This document shows, one piece after another, positions 1-12,400 of a DNA stretch of 64,000 nt. The translations under genes were made by a program, and so were the position numbers. The DNA is from Fistularia commersonii (Eukaryota > Chordata > Actinopteri > Syngnathiformes > Fistulariidae): positions 13,214,392-13,278,391 of the forward strand of contig JBBMNZ010000003.1 of assembly GCA_037954325.1 (NCBI GenBank), given 5' to 3'. The stretch's first letter is position 1; each line of letters opens with the position of its first letter. The notes beneath the pieces were generated by a model. That model searched no databases, was not told the DNA's origin, and worked only from the letters and a program-made list of their open reading frames with translations.

Positions 1-3000
1 AATTTATAACAAGATCCTTCTCTTTCTCTCCCCTATTTTCTGCTTCTCCCGCTGTCTGTCCTGCATTTTTACCACCCCCACCCCAACCCCTCCCTTTAAA
101 TCAAACTTCAATAAAATGTGCCACCCGTATTCATTTTGCATGAGCCCTCCCCCCCGAAAAACAACCCGGACGGCAAGATCTGTTATTCAGAAAGTCTTCA
201 GACAGCGCAGGGTCAAAACAACAAAACAGTAGCATGGAATAGACGGCCCATGAGACTCCATAATTCACCTCGGACCAGGGATGGGCTCTTTACAGAGCAA
301 GGCGCTCATGGAAAGGGGAGGGAAGGTCGTCCGGAAGAAACCCCTGGGTTTCTGTGTTTCAACAGGAAACTTTTTACTACCATAAAAAAAGTGTGAATTT
401 TCTGATATTGATGGTGTTAATTTATTTAGTAATTGCAATTACTGAGATATGCCACACAATTCTTTTGCCCCCCCGCAAAGCAAAACACAGTGTCAACTTC
501 ATATTTAAGAGAGTTTGTGTGATTCAGCCAAGGTTTATTGCCAAAATAGAAAACATGATAAAGTTTACTTTGTTACCCAAGGATTACAGCTGAGCCATAC
601 TGGATTTTTTTTATTGTTTTGAGACAATGACCAAATAGGTAATCACGGCCTAAAATCATTTAAATGTGGAACAGCTGACTGATGTCTTTTGCAAATTTAA
701 TGCAAATACATAAGCACTTTTAGCCCAAAGATCTGTAGGTACGCTGTTATAGTGTAAAATTTACGAGAGGTTAATTAATGTATTTTAGTAGATTTGAATG
801 AACCTCACGATTTGTGTCTCAGATCCACCTGCAGATTAGCCATGATCTAGTGCAATATCCAGCAGGTTTTCTCTGCCAAGTCGATGACATTGTAACTATT
901 TGCTTCCTACATTGAATGTTTTTTGTTTGTTTGTTTTTTAGTTGCAAAGCAAAATGGCAGCTATTACCTTATATGTTTGAATGTCAAGAGATTAGTGTGA
1001 TTGACAGAAACATGCTCAGATCTCCCGCTAGGAGGCAGGGTGTGTTTGCTGAAAATCTAAATGCACCAGGGGTTAGCATGTGGTTTGTTTGAGAATTCCA
1101 AGTGTCAAGCAATCGTTTACTCTAACTGGTTGTTGTGTTACACATTCCTTTACTCTCATTTGTTGTAATCTTTAGTCACCTGTGTCCATAGCACTCTGGC
1201 CTATAACTGTTGTTAACTGGTAAGGTGGAAAGCTTAATAAACTGAGGAAGCTTAGCAATTTATTTTATCAATAGCAGGCCATAACCTGCACACAGAGAGT
1301 TTGCAGTTTAAAAAAAAGATCAGAAAAGATGACAACTGAGGTTCAAAAAAAAGGAAATGATGTAATATAGGGAAGAACGTAACTGATTTTAAATAAATAA
1401 TTTTAAAACTTGCGATTGGTGCTCATGCTGATTTATTGTTGTTTAGACTCTAACCCTGTTTGTTCATGAGCTCATGTGATTTCAGTTTGATATCTCCAAC
1501 CGTGGAAAATCTTTAGGTCTGTTGGTCACGTGACCAATATTTGGCCAGACCTAAAGAGGCAGTCTCAGCCAGGGTCAGGTTAAACCAGGATACACATTAT
1601 TTGCAGTGTGAAACATCTGATCTAATGTGTTGAATTTTCACCTTCAGGTGGTGATACAATGATGCCATGATGTCAGAATGTTCTTGGGCTGGCACGGAAC
1701 ACACAAAGATCAGCAGCCCTTCCTGATTTGCGACTTTTAAGCTTTCCTATTTTGAATAAAAGAAAATATTGCTGAGAAAAATAAATACACAAGTGCTGCT
1801 TCTTAATTGAAATGTCCAACTGGCAGTAAGTCCAATCCAAAAACTTAAAGGGGGATATCATCTATCTCAACAACATATTTCATCACTAATGGTTATATCC
1901 CACTGCAAGGAATGTATTTCGTTTTTTTATATATTTACATATACTTCAGTAAGGCTATTTCCAAGGCATTTTGACCAGTTGCACTGAAATAAAAATGCCA
2001 AATCAAGAATGGTTTGGACATTGTCAGAACATGTTTTAGTAAAGATCAAATTAAGTACATAGGGTCTTTAAGAAAAGAAGTCTGAGGGAGAATTTTTGCA
2101 AAATTGAAGACGGTTTATTTCAAATTTGGCCATTTCCATCAACCTTTTCTAATGTGATAATTCAAAGTACACTTCTGTCAATGACTAAATAATGACAGAA
2201 GAGTAATAAGTAGATTTCCTGCTGGCAGGACGGAGTTCCCATGACCAGAACTCTTCCCACCATCTCTTCCTGATTACCAAGGTCTCTATCACCAGCTGAT
2301 TGTAACAGCGATTGTCCGCCCGTTAGCCTTTGACAAGGCTGGTTCTGTGACCTCAGGAGAGAATCTTTGGACAAACACGGGCAGCTCTAAGGACTTGGTT
2401 ACATTTATAAACCGTGAGCTGAAGCTGCACCTGTCAGGCTTTGTTTATTCTCAGTTTTTAGTGTCGTAACTCAAGGTTGAACAGGCTCATCACTGCGATC
2501 TCTGAATCTGGGTCAAGGGAGATTGCATTCATAATGGTCAAAATTGCTGACTTGTTGCACACAGCGACAAATAAATAAATTAATTGGAAAAGTCTTTAGG
2601 CTCTTTTTCAGGGGACATGTCATCTCGGTATAAATGTCTGGCATTACAAACAGCCTCACTCCTTTTTGCATCCTGGTGACAAACCACTGTTTGGAAGAGG
2701 TCCAGTTAAATTTAGGCCACAGTAATAATTTGCAGTTGACTCCACCCGAAGGAAGGTATTTTACACTAAATGTCGGAGTCGCCTGTCATAGGATGTCACA
2801 TTCACATTTACGTAGCACTCTTTCAAAGAGTTTGAAGTTTTTTGAAATCCTTTTCAAAACTTTGATATTCTATAGATTTACCAGAACTGTATATACAATT
2901 GATAAAAAACAACGCAAAATCAAGGTTCATTGTGATATTTTTGTGCACTAGTGCTCCCCTGCCTGTCCTGAAGCTTAATAGATATTTAGATGCTGTGACA

Positions 3001-3534
3001 ATTACTTATTCATTTTTGGGCACTTCTTTTTATTGACCTTTTTATTGAATCTCCTGTAAGGCTGTCTGAATGATGTAAACAGTGAATCCTCCACACAGAT
3101 TCTTCATTAAGTGAATACCATAAGCACATACATCTCAATGCCCTTTATGTAGTACGAGTGAGGGATTGAATTATACATCAGTGTGTGTGTTTGGGTGTGT
3201 ACCTGGTTTCACACACATGTATATTCCTACAGTATGCCTGCACCACCTTTGGATAACCACAGATGCAATAAAACATTTGTAAAGGCTGGGACCATCCATC
3301 ATGCGATGCTGGGCACAGGGAACCGGGGCTGGCTTAAAAGCACAAGGCATGGGGCAGGGAGGCAGAGAGGGGTAGCCTAACTAAATTTATATCATATTAC
3401 ACACTGAAATGTGACCTCGTAATGACATCAGTGAAATTCAATCAAGTCCTTGACTCAGTATTACTTAAGGTAAACCACTGTCCTTCCTGAAGTGGAATGA
3501 GAAAATTTAATATGCTGCTGTTGTTGTTTTTAAC
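1..3534. other. Non-coding, mostly unique sequence
   Basis: No open frame here resembles a known protein, and none has exon-like structure that I can support. The sequence is AT-rich, with short homopolymer runs and a TTTG-type run near 929. A CACGTG-centred nested palindrome at 1511-1556 is listed separately. A GT-rich patch lies near 3181-3200. I see no transposon termini or LINE-like frames. It could hold regulatory DNA of a neighbouring gene, but nothing in the sequence alone proves this. Confidence 0.6.
1511..1556. repeat. Nested palindrome with a CACGTG core
   Basis: The inner 16 bases (1522-1537, TTGGTCACGTGACCAA) form a perfect palindrome centred on the E-box CACGTG. The flanks at 1511-1521 (CTTTAGGTCTG) and 1546-1556 (CAGACCTAAAG) are perfect 11-bp inverted arms. 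The outer and inner inverted repeats are not concentric, because eight bases lie between the inner palindrome and the right arm. It could be a bHLH or bZIP binding element, a cruciform-prone site, or the remnant of a very short inverted-repeat element. No function is established. Confidence 0.85.
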
Positions 3535-3753
3535 TCAGTGCTTGGCAGTTTGATTTGGTGTGATGGACGAATTCGGAGCTGGAAGAATCTGCGTGCGGGG
3601 GGGCGTCTCAAAGACGGGGTGACAAAAGCAGTTTGGAGAGAGACGATTTAAAGAAATGGAGGACTCGAGTAGAGGGGGATCTGAGACGTGGGATGATTTT
3701 GAGAAGCGAATTGTTGGAAGCAATAGAGGTTTTGAGACGTGGTGTTGAAAGGT

Positions 3754-4053
<300 letters not shown>

Positions 4054-5594
4054 AATTGAGAAAGAAATGGAAGAGAAAAATGGAAGTAATAGGAAACTTG
4101 GAGTTGTTAGTGAATTTTGAAAAAAGAACAATGAATGTATTTAACTAAAATATTTTCATCCAAATATCTTATGTAAATATGAATTTAGTTTATAATGTTT
4201 CTCTGCATTATAGGACGAATCATACGAGACTCAAGGCCAGCATATTGCAGGGAAGACATAAAATAATTGAGAGGTTTGGCTGTCAATATGCAGTACAGTG
4301 GGTCCCTGCATTGGAATCTGCACTGACAGGCGACCCAACAATGAGACGAGGAAGAAAAAGTTGTGACAATCTGTCTCTGATCAAAACAACAGTAGCTACA
4401 GGAGACGTGAATTAACAGCCGTTTAATGATGAAGTAAAGTTTTGTGTTGTGTTTGTGCCACCATTCACGTCCGGCTTCCGAACAGCGACAAGCTGGCGGG
4501 GGAGGTTTCTCTCTTTTTTACAAACTCGTGGGTGTTTGATAGAAGGTGTGCAGGCGGAGGAGAGTTGCCTGTTGAATTACACCATCAGCGTCAACAGCAG
4601 CAAAAAAAAGAAAAAGAAAAAGAAAGGAACAAACGGCTGGCAGATATAAATGAATATTCTTCACCTGTCTGCTCATGTTGACTCCTCTTGTTTGGATTTC
4701 ACAGTGGGGGGAAAAAAATAAAGGCGTATATTTACTTTTAATTGAAAGGAAATTAAAGACGCATCCACATCCGCGTGTGACAAAGGAAGATCACAAAGCT
4801 CGGGAGTGATGATGGCTTTTGTTTAAGATGGATTTCATAAAGAAAACCCCCCACTGATAATGATGAAAAAAAAGAATCTTGGACATTTCTCCAAATACAA
4901 TTACCTCGGCATCACCTGATTCAATCAAATGCATTTGCATTCTGTTTGCATGCAGTGTTCCGTGAACCAGTAAACAAGGCAGGCAGAATAAATCTGATGT
5001 GTTTTCATGCTTACGGTTGCTCCTCTGTTTGCTACATTTTATTCTGAATATTTGAATTCTTATGAATTGGTAAATAACCGCAGAAAGTTAGGCAGAACTA
5101 CAAGGATGGATGTCTCCCTTTTTTTTTCTCTTTTTTTTCCAGTCGGAAGGGGCACATTCTGGTGAGCCAAGAGAAACGGAAAATATTAGCTCATGTTTTG
5201 AGACAGATGTTGTTTGGCTGGCGAGCATGGCAGATATATTAATATTTGACTGTGTCTGATGTGTGCTTAAGTATGTATCAAAGAAGATGCATCATTCCGG
5301 GGCCTACCAGGGGATGTTGTAGCTGGCACACAGGCAAAAAAGCATAAGGCGAGATGTGGCACTAGTCAATCACATGCTCGCAGCCTGGATACTCGGAGGG
5401 AAATGAGACCAAGGTCTTGTTCACTTCTAATCTCTGACCCTCTTCCCCATCCAGCTCTCTGCACGGAGACTGGGAACACAAGGCTGCAAACACGTGGCCT
5501 AATCTTTTCATAAATGGTCAACATCCGATCGGGGGGGGGGTCTTATGACACAATTTAAATGAAATAGTTTCTTTTGGAACCAGATTTTTTAATG
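4054..5594. other. Non-coding stretch with a POU octamer-like site
   Basis: No gene is visible. Around 4927-4952 there is a cluster of TGCAT-type motifs, including a perfect ATTTGCAT (4933-4940), the reverse complement of the POU octamer ATGCAAAT. A short A/G-rich run lies near 4600-4625 and a ten-G run at 5531-5540. The octamer cluster is the only motif that stands out, and chance occurrence is possible in AT-rich DNA. Confidence 0.5.
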
Positions 5595-5930
5595 TGCTAC
5601 AGCAAGGGGTTCCCTGGTTTGATTCTGACAGAGAACCTTCCTGTATGGAGTTTGCAAGTTCTCCCCATGTCTGTGTGTCCTTCCACCGGGTTCCACGGTT
5701 TCCTCCTGTGAAAAGATGCAGTCGCTTTTTTGGAGACCATAAATTGACCGGATATGTGGATGAGAGGGTGAAATGGTTGAATGTTTTTAAATGTGGCCCT
5801 TTGATTGGCAGGTGGCATGTGATCAATTAGCGACCGGTCCAGGGTGTCCCAATGACAACTGGGATAGGCTCTAGCGCACTGAAGCCCTGGATACGGAAAA
5901 TGCGATGCAGATAATAAATAAATGAACATT
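5595..5930 (-). repeat. Generic fish interspersed repeat, full-looking but diverged
   Basis: The block reads like a very common fish dispersed repeat: a segment resembling 'tggagtttgcaagttctccc', then 'ggtttcctcctgtg', then 'gcgaccggtccagggtg' and 'ctgggataggctc', ending in an AATAAATAAATGAA tail. The same family occurs in the opposite orientation at 19,641-19,803 and 62,470-62,815. I assign minus by opposing it to those two copies. I do not recognise coding capacity and leave the superfamily open. Confidence 0.7.
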
Positions 5931-8314
5931 TCTAGCAAGGCCTCTCACGGATCCATACTCTATACTTTGTTTTGTCTCACATCCCTCTTTGCTTTAAGGT
6001 CATTCATGAACATGACAGTGGATTCATTTCGTTGTCACAAGTAGTGACAACAGATGATGACCTGGGATCCTAATAATCAGGTCGTTATAAGTTGACATTC
6101 AAAAGCTTTTCATGAAGATTTAAATGACCGATCTGACCTTCAGAAGTTCTGGATCATGTTTAAGAGTGAGCACAATTTTGTTGCCATTTCTGTTTGTCTG
6201 TACTTTGTTAGCAGCTCTTGAATAATTTTATTTTGTTTATTGTTTTTCCAAATCACATTTTTCCTGGCAAAATCATTTGATTTACTTCTTGGCTACTTTT
6301 TCACAACAGCTGCACTGTTTTTGGCACAAGCTGTTTTATTTTTATTTGTCTTTCTTTCATTTGTCAATACACTTCTCCCCACCACCACTTTTTTCCAAGG
6401 AGCTTCACCCACCCAACGCTCTCCTGAAAAGTAAATAAATAAATTAGTAGAAATGGGGGAGCCAGATAAAGTCACAGCGAAGACCTGAAACGAAACTGAT
6501 TTTTTTTTAATTCAAATATTATTTTATTCTAGTAGTACCTATTATGTGATTACACATGGGGCTCCTTTTGAAATACCAGCCCTTCTTATCAAACAACGAG
6601 CCCTTGGGATTGAGCTGGAAATATGAAACACATAAAGACAAGAGTGAATATCAGACTTAAAATGTTACAGTCAAAAAAAAGAGGAATGCGGAGGATAATA
6701 ATAGTATTTGAGAATGAAACAGGCACATTATGTCACCGAGGGGAACCTACTTGTGGATATTTCAAACATATCCCGTCTCTCCCTGGTGATTTGGTAGCTG
6801 CTTATTTTCTACACACAATACGACTGTTTCCTTTCAAGATCAGGTCCCCAGGCAGCGACGCACACGCACACACACAGACACGCACATACACGCACATACT
6901 CGCACTTAAACCAAAAGCTTCTGAGGAAACCGAACGACAGAGAGCCAACAGAGACTGTTAATTGGTTAAAGAAATCCACAACGCCAGCGTTTAAAGCAGT
7001 AGATGAATTGTTTCTTTGAGCGCTTTTCCATGGGTCGCATATTAGCACATATTGCCAGTATTTTTCATGTTAAAGGCTGGTAACAACATCACAAGGCTTA
7101 AATACAGTTGGTGCGCAGACACTGGGAGAGGAAAAGACACGTAGAATTGATGGCACGCCACTGAGCTGTACTGTAATAACTAAGCAGACTATTTACCCTT
7201 AATTGATATGGCCTTTCTTACCATGAAAAGAACAATTATTTCGAGCGCTGCACGCTTCTCATGTGCACAGTAAGCAGTCAGCACAAAGTGCCCTGAGTGA
7301 AATGAGCAGAATTCAGCCTCATAGGAGAAAAAAATAAACAAAAACAAAGGCCTTTTCCATCTCCATTTTTCCTCTTGATATAAAATGATCAGAGATGATA
7401 AAAAATATGGCGATGTAGTACCAGTTTAATATATCAGTGGTATTTATAAGGCATTAAAGTCAATGACACATGGCGAGCAGCGGCATAAAACAAAGAGTCC
7501 TTGTTAAAGTGGACTTTCATGGTGCTCACTGCATAATTTTGTTGGAAGGCGTCCTCATGAAAGTCATCAGTGCCGGTTGGCACTGTGCAAAACGGTTTTG
7601 TTGATCACACAAATCCCGCTCTGCTGAACCTCCACTGTTAGCCGGGACAGGAGACGCGCAAAGTGGGGAAGCCAAAGATTTTAGTGTGATGTCTTCAACT
7701 TCCCACAACAAAAGACTCCAAGGAGAGGTCGGTCATTTTGGTTGCCTGGCTTTGAGAAAAGCACAAGAGGAATGATGATCAATAACCCGCAATAAGGTGT
7801 GGCCTGATGTTTCTGGCTATTGAGTCAGATCAAGTCAGATTATTTTCATGTAGTGCCAAAGGCAGTTGTCTCATGACACTTTCCATGTAGGAAAATTTTC
7901 TAGCCAGAAACCTTGGACAGATCCCAGATCAATATAGGCGGCCCTCTGTCTCGACCAGTGCAGGTTAAGGAGAGGGAGCGAGAGATAAAGTGACAGAGAA
8001 GGACAGAGGGGTACAAGGCAAGAATGTGATATAGGTAGGGGGGGGGGGGTTGGATTTGGGAGGGACAGGCACAAATTACATACTAATCTGAGAATGTCAC
8101 AGGCTTTATCTAGGTTCCCAAAGCAAAATGTGAAAGTAGTTCCTAACAACAAATGGTTATTATCCTCTCCGAAACAAAAAAGAAGGACGCACAAAATCTA
8201 ACTCACATTTTTGAAAATACATACAAAGGATTCCAATGGCATTTAAAAGAAAATGACGCTGATGTTTTGTTTTGTTTTGTTTGATGTAGTTAATCCTGTT
8301 TTTCTTATGTGGAC
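5931..8314. other. Non-coding, mostly unique sequence
   Basis: No supportable gene. An imperfect AC/CG-rich tract (about 6858-6905) and a ten-G run at about 8040-8050 are the only simple repeats of note. The stretch 6960-7350 is free of simple repeats and has balanced composition, so it would be a reasonable first place to look for a conserved non-coding element. I see no domain, exon or transposon terminus. Confidence 0.5.
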
Positions 8315-8331
8315 TATATATATATATATAT
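8315..8331. repeat. (TA)n microsatellite
   Basis: A short uninterrupted TA run followed by ATGTAAAC. The downstream 60 bases remain rich in ATATGATAT-type words. Confidence 0.9.
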
Positions 8332-8445
8332 GTAAACTTTTTATAATGATATAATGATATCATACTAATATCATACATATATATGATGATCTGATACTAT
8401 TTTCTTTTTGTGTGTTAAATTTGCCAAATGCTATTTAGTTACCTG

Positions 8446-8468
8446 CCCCCCCCCCCCCCCCCCCCCCC
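8446..8468. repeat. Poly(C) tract, 23 C
   Basis: An uninterrupted run of 23 cytosines. Its complement is a 23-G run that can form G-quadruplexes. The exact length is likely to be unreliable in any assembly. Confidence 0.95.
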
Positions 8469-10199
8469 ACTTTGACAAAGGACAGTCATATTTGCACAAA
8501 AAACCTCAAGAACAAGATTTTTTTTACATCACAGAAAGAAATGCACTTTCACACAAATCCCAACTTTGATCAGTGATTTGATGCAGGTACTTTTTGTCCC
8601 AAGACAGTCCGACTTAATAAGCCTGACATATCATATCATTTAAAAAACAAATATACCATCAAGGGAATATACTCCATCCTGTTCAGACCTATGGAGATTG
8701 TTTTGGGCATGTTGTTCATGACCCAAATGAGAAGGATGAGGTAACTTGTGAAATTTCATCATGTTATATCTTCTATGATTTATGAAGTTGCGCACCGGAA
8801 GTAGTCATAATCCAATTAATCCTGTTTCCTGCACACAAAAAACACACTTGTTTGAGATCGAGGGTTGCCGTCTTTCAAGATGCATGCTTGATTTTTCTTC
8901 CCTTTTTTTTTTGATTGTGTGCGTTGGCGTTGTTTTCGTCCTGTGCTGCTTTCCGTGCAAACATGCTAAAGTCAGTACAGTAGAACATAAAACCAATTAG
9001 GCTGCGTGATTTAACAAGAACCCGAGTCTATTAAATGAACTGTAGCTGTTCAGATGGGAGGCTGGGGGTGGGGGGAGGTGTCGGGGTTCACCCCCTCCAC
9101 CCTGCCACCGAACCCCCGTGCCTTCCCGTATAGACCATGCACTCAGAATGTGCAAGAGAAAACAAAAGGAGGCGAGGAATAATGTGCGGTGAGTTATCTA
9201 TGTACAACATCTCCGATGGAAAAACAATTAAATGAGATTGATGGCAAGATGAGGACGGCAGAGCGAGGCATTGAGGGAGACGAGGGGGGGGGGGTGGAGG
9301 CAAGGATGGGGATGGGGTTGCTGTGGGGGTGGGTGAGTGGGTGGGGGTCTGACTGTCTGTCTATCCCTGTTTGCGTACCTCCTGGAGGCACAAATGTCAG
9401 CTTTGAGCAGTTTGTGGACTCCCCACTAAGCTTTTGGCCCACTCAGATCCAGACTGGTTCTATCTTCTGGACTTTTGGCAGGACACGCTCGAGCCGCGGC
9501 CATCAATGTGTCATTCAAATGCCACGGCTTCACAGTCACCACTTACTTCTGTCTCCGCGTACATCAGGGTTTGTGTTCCACACTCACACACTGGTCACAA
9601 AGTACAATTATTCCCTTTATTTTTGCTCTGTTTATTAGAATCTTATCTTGTGTCCCAGATGACAGAAGGCTTCCAACCCCCCAGATCATCAGCAATGCAA
9701 ATTGATTACTGATAGCAATGCAAAGGTCACAATAGTGACGTGATCACTCCAGATAATTATTAGATTATAACAAATACACATGGCAGTGATGCATGGCTCA
9801 GGAAAGGCACAGAAAATGTTCTGATCAGTCAATTAAAAAAGCTCCAAAGATAAGAGCCATGTCTTTAAGGTGCAAAAAGTAATTCAATTATTTTTATGGT
9901 CTATTACAATAATGAGATCCATGTAACAGTTCAGAGACGAAGGTTTTACATGGAGAGATGTGTTACACTTGCGAAAAACAATCTCAAAACCTATATTAAA
10001 GGCTAAACAAATAGCTGTCATTACTATTATTCAATGCTATTCTAGTACTGTCTTCTTTTTGAAAAAAATAGCAATTTAAACCAACATAGACAAGTGGTAC
10101 TAGCATGCCACTTTAAAAGATGCCGTCCTTTATTTTATCATTTAAATCAATGTGATTATGAAAGTAAGCCTGAGTATTATAAATACAAAGGATTACGCG

Positions 10200-10203
<4 letters not shown>
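8469..10203. other. Non-coding stretch with a G-rich island
   Basis: No gene is visible. The interval contains C/G-skewed patches at 9065-9120 and 9284-9348, the latter listed separately. The rest is AT-rich unique sequence. Several overlapping open frames of 70-150 codons exist around 9190-9710 on both strands, but none resembles a known family and the G-rich composition explains the lack of stops. Confidence 0.5.
9284..9348 (+). other. G-rich tract with G-quadruplex potential
   Basis: The tract has many runs of three or more G separated by short loops: an eleven-G run, then GGGG, GGGG, GGGGG, GGG, GGG and GGGGG. This fits the usual intramolecular G-quadruplex pattern on the plus strand. 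No gene start is recognisable next to it. Confidence 0.75.

Positions 10204-10230
<27 letters not shown>
10204..10230. repeat. (TG)n microsatellite
   Basis: An uninterrupted GT dinucleotide run of about 27 bases. Confidence 0.95.
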
Positions 10231-10864
10231 ATTTATGTATTTTGAAAGATTTAGTATTTATTCCCATCTATACATGTCCTACAGTTGCCAGATGGCAGTC
10301 CAGATGTTGTTGTCAGATGCTCTTGTTGCTGTGATGATGGTGGATCAAGGTGGTCAGGAAATGGTTAAAGGAGCTTGATTGTTAAGATAATCTCATCAGA
10401 CGTCTCACCAAGGGAACCAACACCTACGTTCCCATCTTGAGTTTCGTCCGTATAACAAGTGTAGTTATCAATGTCTTAGTAAGGCCTTACTGGTACGCTG
10501 ATATTCCGGTATCTTAATTAATCAGACATCTATTGTTTTTGAGCACACCAAACAAGAGGTAGAGTAACAGTTTTTTAATTGTAGTTTGCTCAAATATTTA
10601 CGAGATGTGGAGAATTTGGATGAAGTTCAGTGTGAGGACAGGCCAGTAGCTGCTCTGGGGCAGCAATGAGGAAGTAGGCTGAAGAACCTGGGCAATTTAT
10701 TGACTTTCAAAGGAAAACAAAAAGGGTTTTAAACCTTTTGGTGACAAGAAGGTGTTTCTGGGACTTTTAAAGTTGGTGCTGACTAGTGCTGTTCTGTCAA
10801 CATCTGATTTGTTTCATGATCATGATTTCATCATGCATGATATCAGGTTGTCAAAATCTTTTTG
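10231..10864. other. Non-coding unique sequence
   Basis: No gene, terminus or simple repeat is visible. It ends where similarity to the Penelope-like element at 41.1 kb begins. Confidence 0.45.
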
Positions 10865-11388
10865 TCTTGGCATCTGGACTTGTAGTTCGTCACTTGAAGA
10901 CTCCTCCAAGAGGCTGATGGGGAGTTTCCCAATATAACTGCCAGGGTTTTGGGCAGGTCTAGGTTACGGTGCTTGTTCTGTAAATGGCAAATTGATCTGC
11001 AGAAACTAGGAGTAAGGGGCATTGTTATGGTAATGGAGATGTTGTTGACTGAGCAAAATTGCAATGTAGTGGGATTACCTGGACTGGAATGTGAATAGGT
11101 AAAGCTAAACAAAGGAGTGAAACCTGTTGGATCACATGAACTTGGGCTCATGTGGATGTTACCGGCTTGTTCTGGTGGTGGATCTTTCCTGGTTGTTTGG
11201 AGGGTGCAGATGGGCCTGGTCCATGTGTGCAAATCCATCTTGGTATTGATCCTAGTACAGCGTTGTACATTTGTGAAAGGTTGTGTCTGAGGCCTCCTCC
11301 TCTGTTCAGAGATGTTTTTTTCTGTTTTGACAAAGATGGCTTCTTTGACTCCTGAACACACAACCTTTCACAGATGTGCAATGCCGTA
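10865..11388 (+). mobile_element. Penelope-like element, 5' non-coding fragment
   Basis: From about 10,918 to 11,345 this segment aligns by eye, almost without gaps, to 41,195-41,605, the region just upstream of the Penelope-like coding remnant at 41.6 kb. Shared landmarks are 'ggggagtttcc', 'ataactgccagg', 'ctggaatgtgaatagg' and 'ttctgttttgacaaag'. No coding part remains. The right end is unusual: 11,356-11,384 is an inverted copy, 25 of 29 bases, of 11,260-11,288, with a 67-base spacer. Penelope-like insertions often carry inverted or partially duplicated terminal segments, so this fits an aberrant insertion end. It is best read as a severely truncated copy of the family found at 41 kb. Confidence 0.7.
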
Positions 11389-12400
11389 CTTGCGTGCTAG
11401 TTTTTGACTTTTCCAAAATAAGCTGTTGAAGGAGATTTCAAAATCTAAATAAATCTAAGAACAAAATTTCAGTGAGTTACACATCATATAAATATGAAGT
11501 AATGTATATGCTGCATGAGCAGCTTCCCATGGTATCTATGAAAAAAGCTCTTCATAATGGACACATACAGATTTTTTTGGAATGTCCATTGAAGCTCAGG
11601 AAGGATCTTAGTATTTGTTCACAGGGGAGACAAAGGAAAAATCCAAGTTGGAGTAATGAGATAAAGATCAGCTGCAGGGGGACAGGAGACCGAAATACTG
11701 CAGGAAACAGTGGGTCACAGGGGATGGAGATCAACCAGTGTAAGGAAAAAAAAACAATACTGCAATATTTTGGAGACATTTCTATGTCTATGAGTATATT
11801 GTGATGATCTCTGTCCCACATGTTCTGTGATCATAAGTTGTATCAAAAAAACAAACAAACAAAACAAACAAAACAGGTAGTGGGTAATTTGGGGAAACAA
11901 GTCAGGGAGCCAGCGCAACCCCCACCCACAGCCTCTATCCAAACCCCTTACCCAACCCCAACCCAAACCTCAACCCCTCAACACTGTTAGACAAGTCTTG
12001 CGTCATCTCGGGTTATGGACGTACTTAATAGTTACAGGAAGTGGCAGTGTTATAATCAAAAGTACATTGTCTGCGGTTAAATCCTTGGTGCCATCTGTCT
12101 TCACCCAGAGCTCTTGTGGCGGCAATTTTTATTACAGCATGTTTTTAGACTAAGATGAACATGTTTTTTTCACTAAATAGTGTTTGGGTTTAAACGGTTA
12201 AGAAAAATGATGAATCTCAAATCTGCGTCAGACATTTTCAGTGCATCTGGATCTTTAGGCCTCCTTTAGAGGGCAAAGCCAGAGAGACCTTGATACGATG
12301 TTTCCCTCATTCCACAAAGGGCCAGAGGTGGGAAGAAAAAGGACGGTATCAGAACTCAACCCAGACGGGAGAAAGGTAAATACAGAATGCTCCCCTTAGT
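11389..12400. other. Non-coding sequence
   Basis: No gene is visible. An AAAC-rich patch lies at 11,845-11,876 and a CCCCAACC-type C-rich patch at 11,918-11,980. The last 100 bases may belong to the 5' part of the LINE that follows, but I see its coding similarity only from about 12,404. Confidence 0.45.

Noticed and set aside
5595..5938. Open frames on both strands over the fish repeat
   Set aside because: Non-coding dispersed repeat. The frames are incidental.
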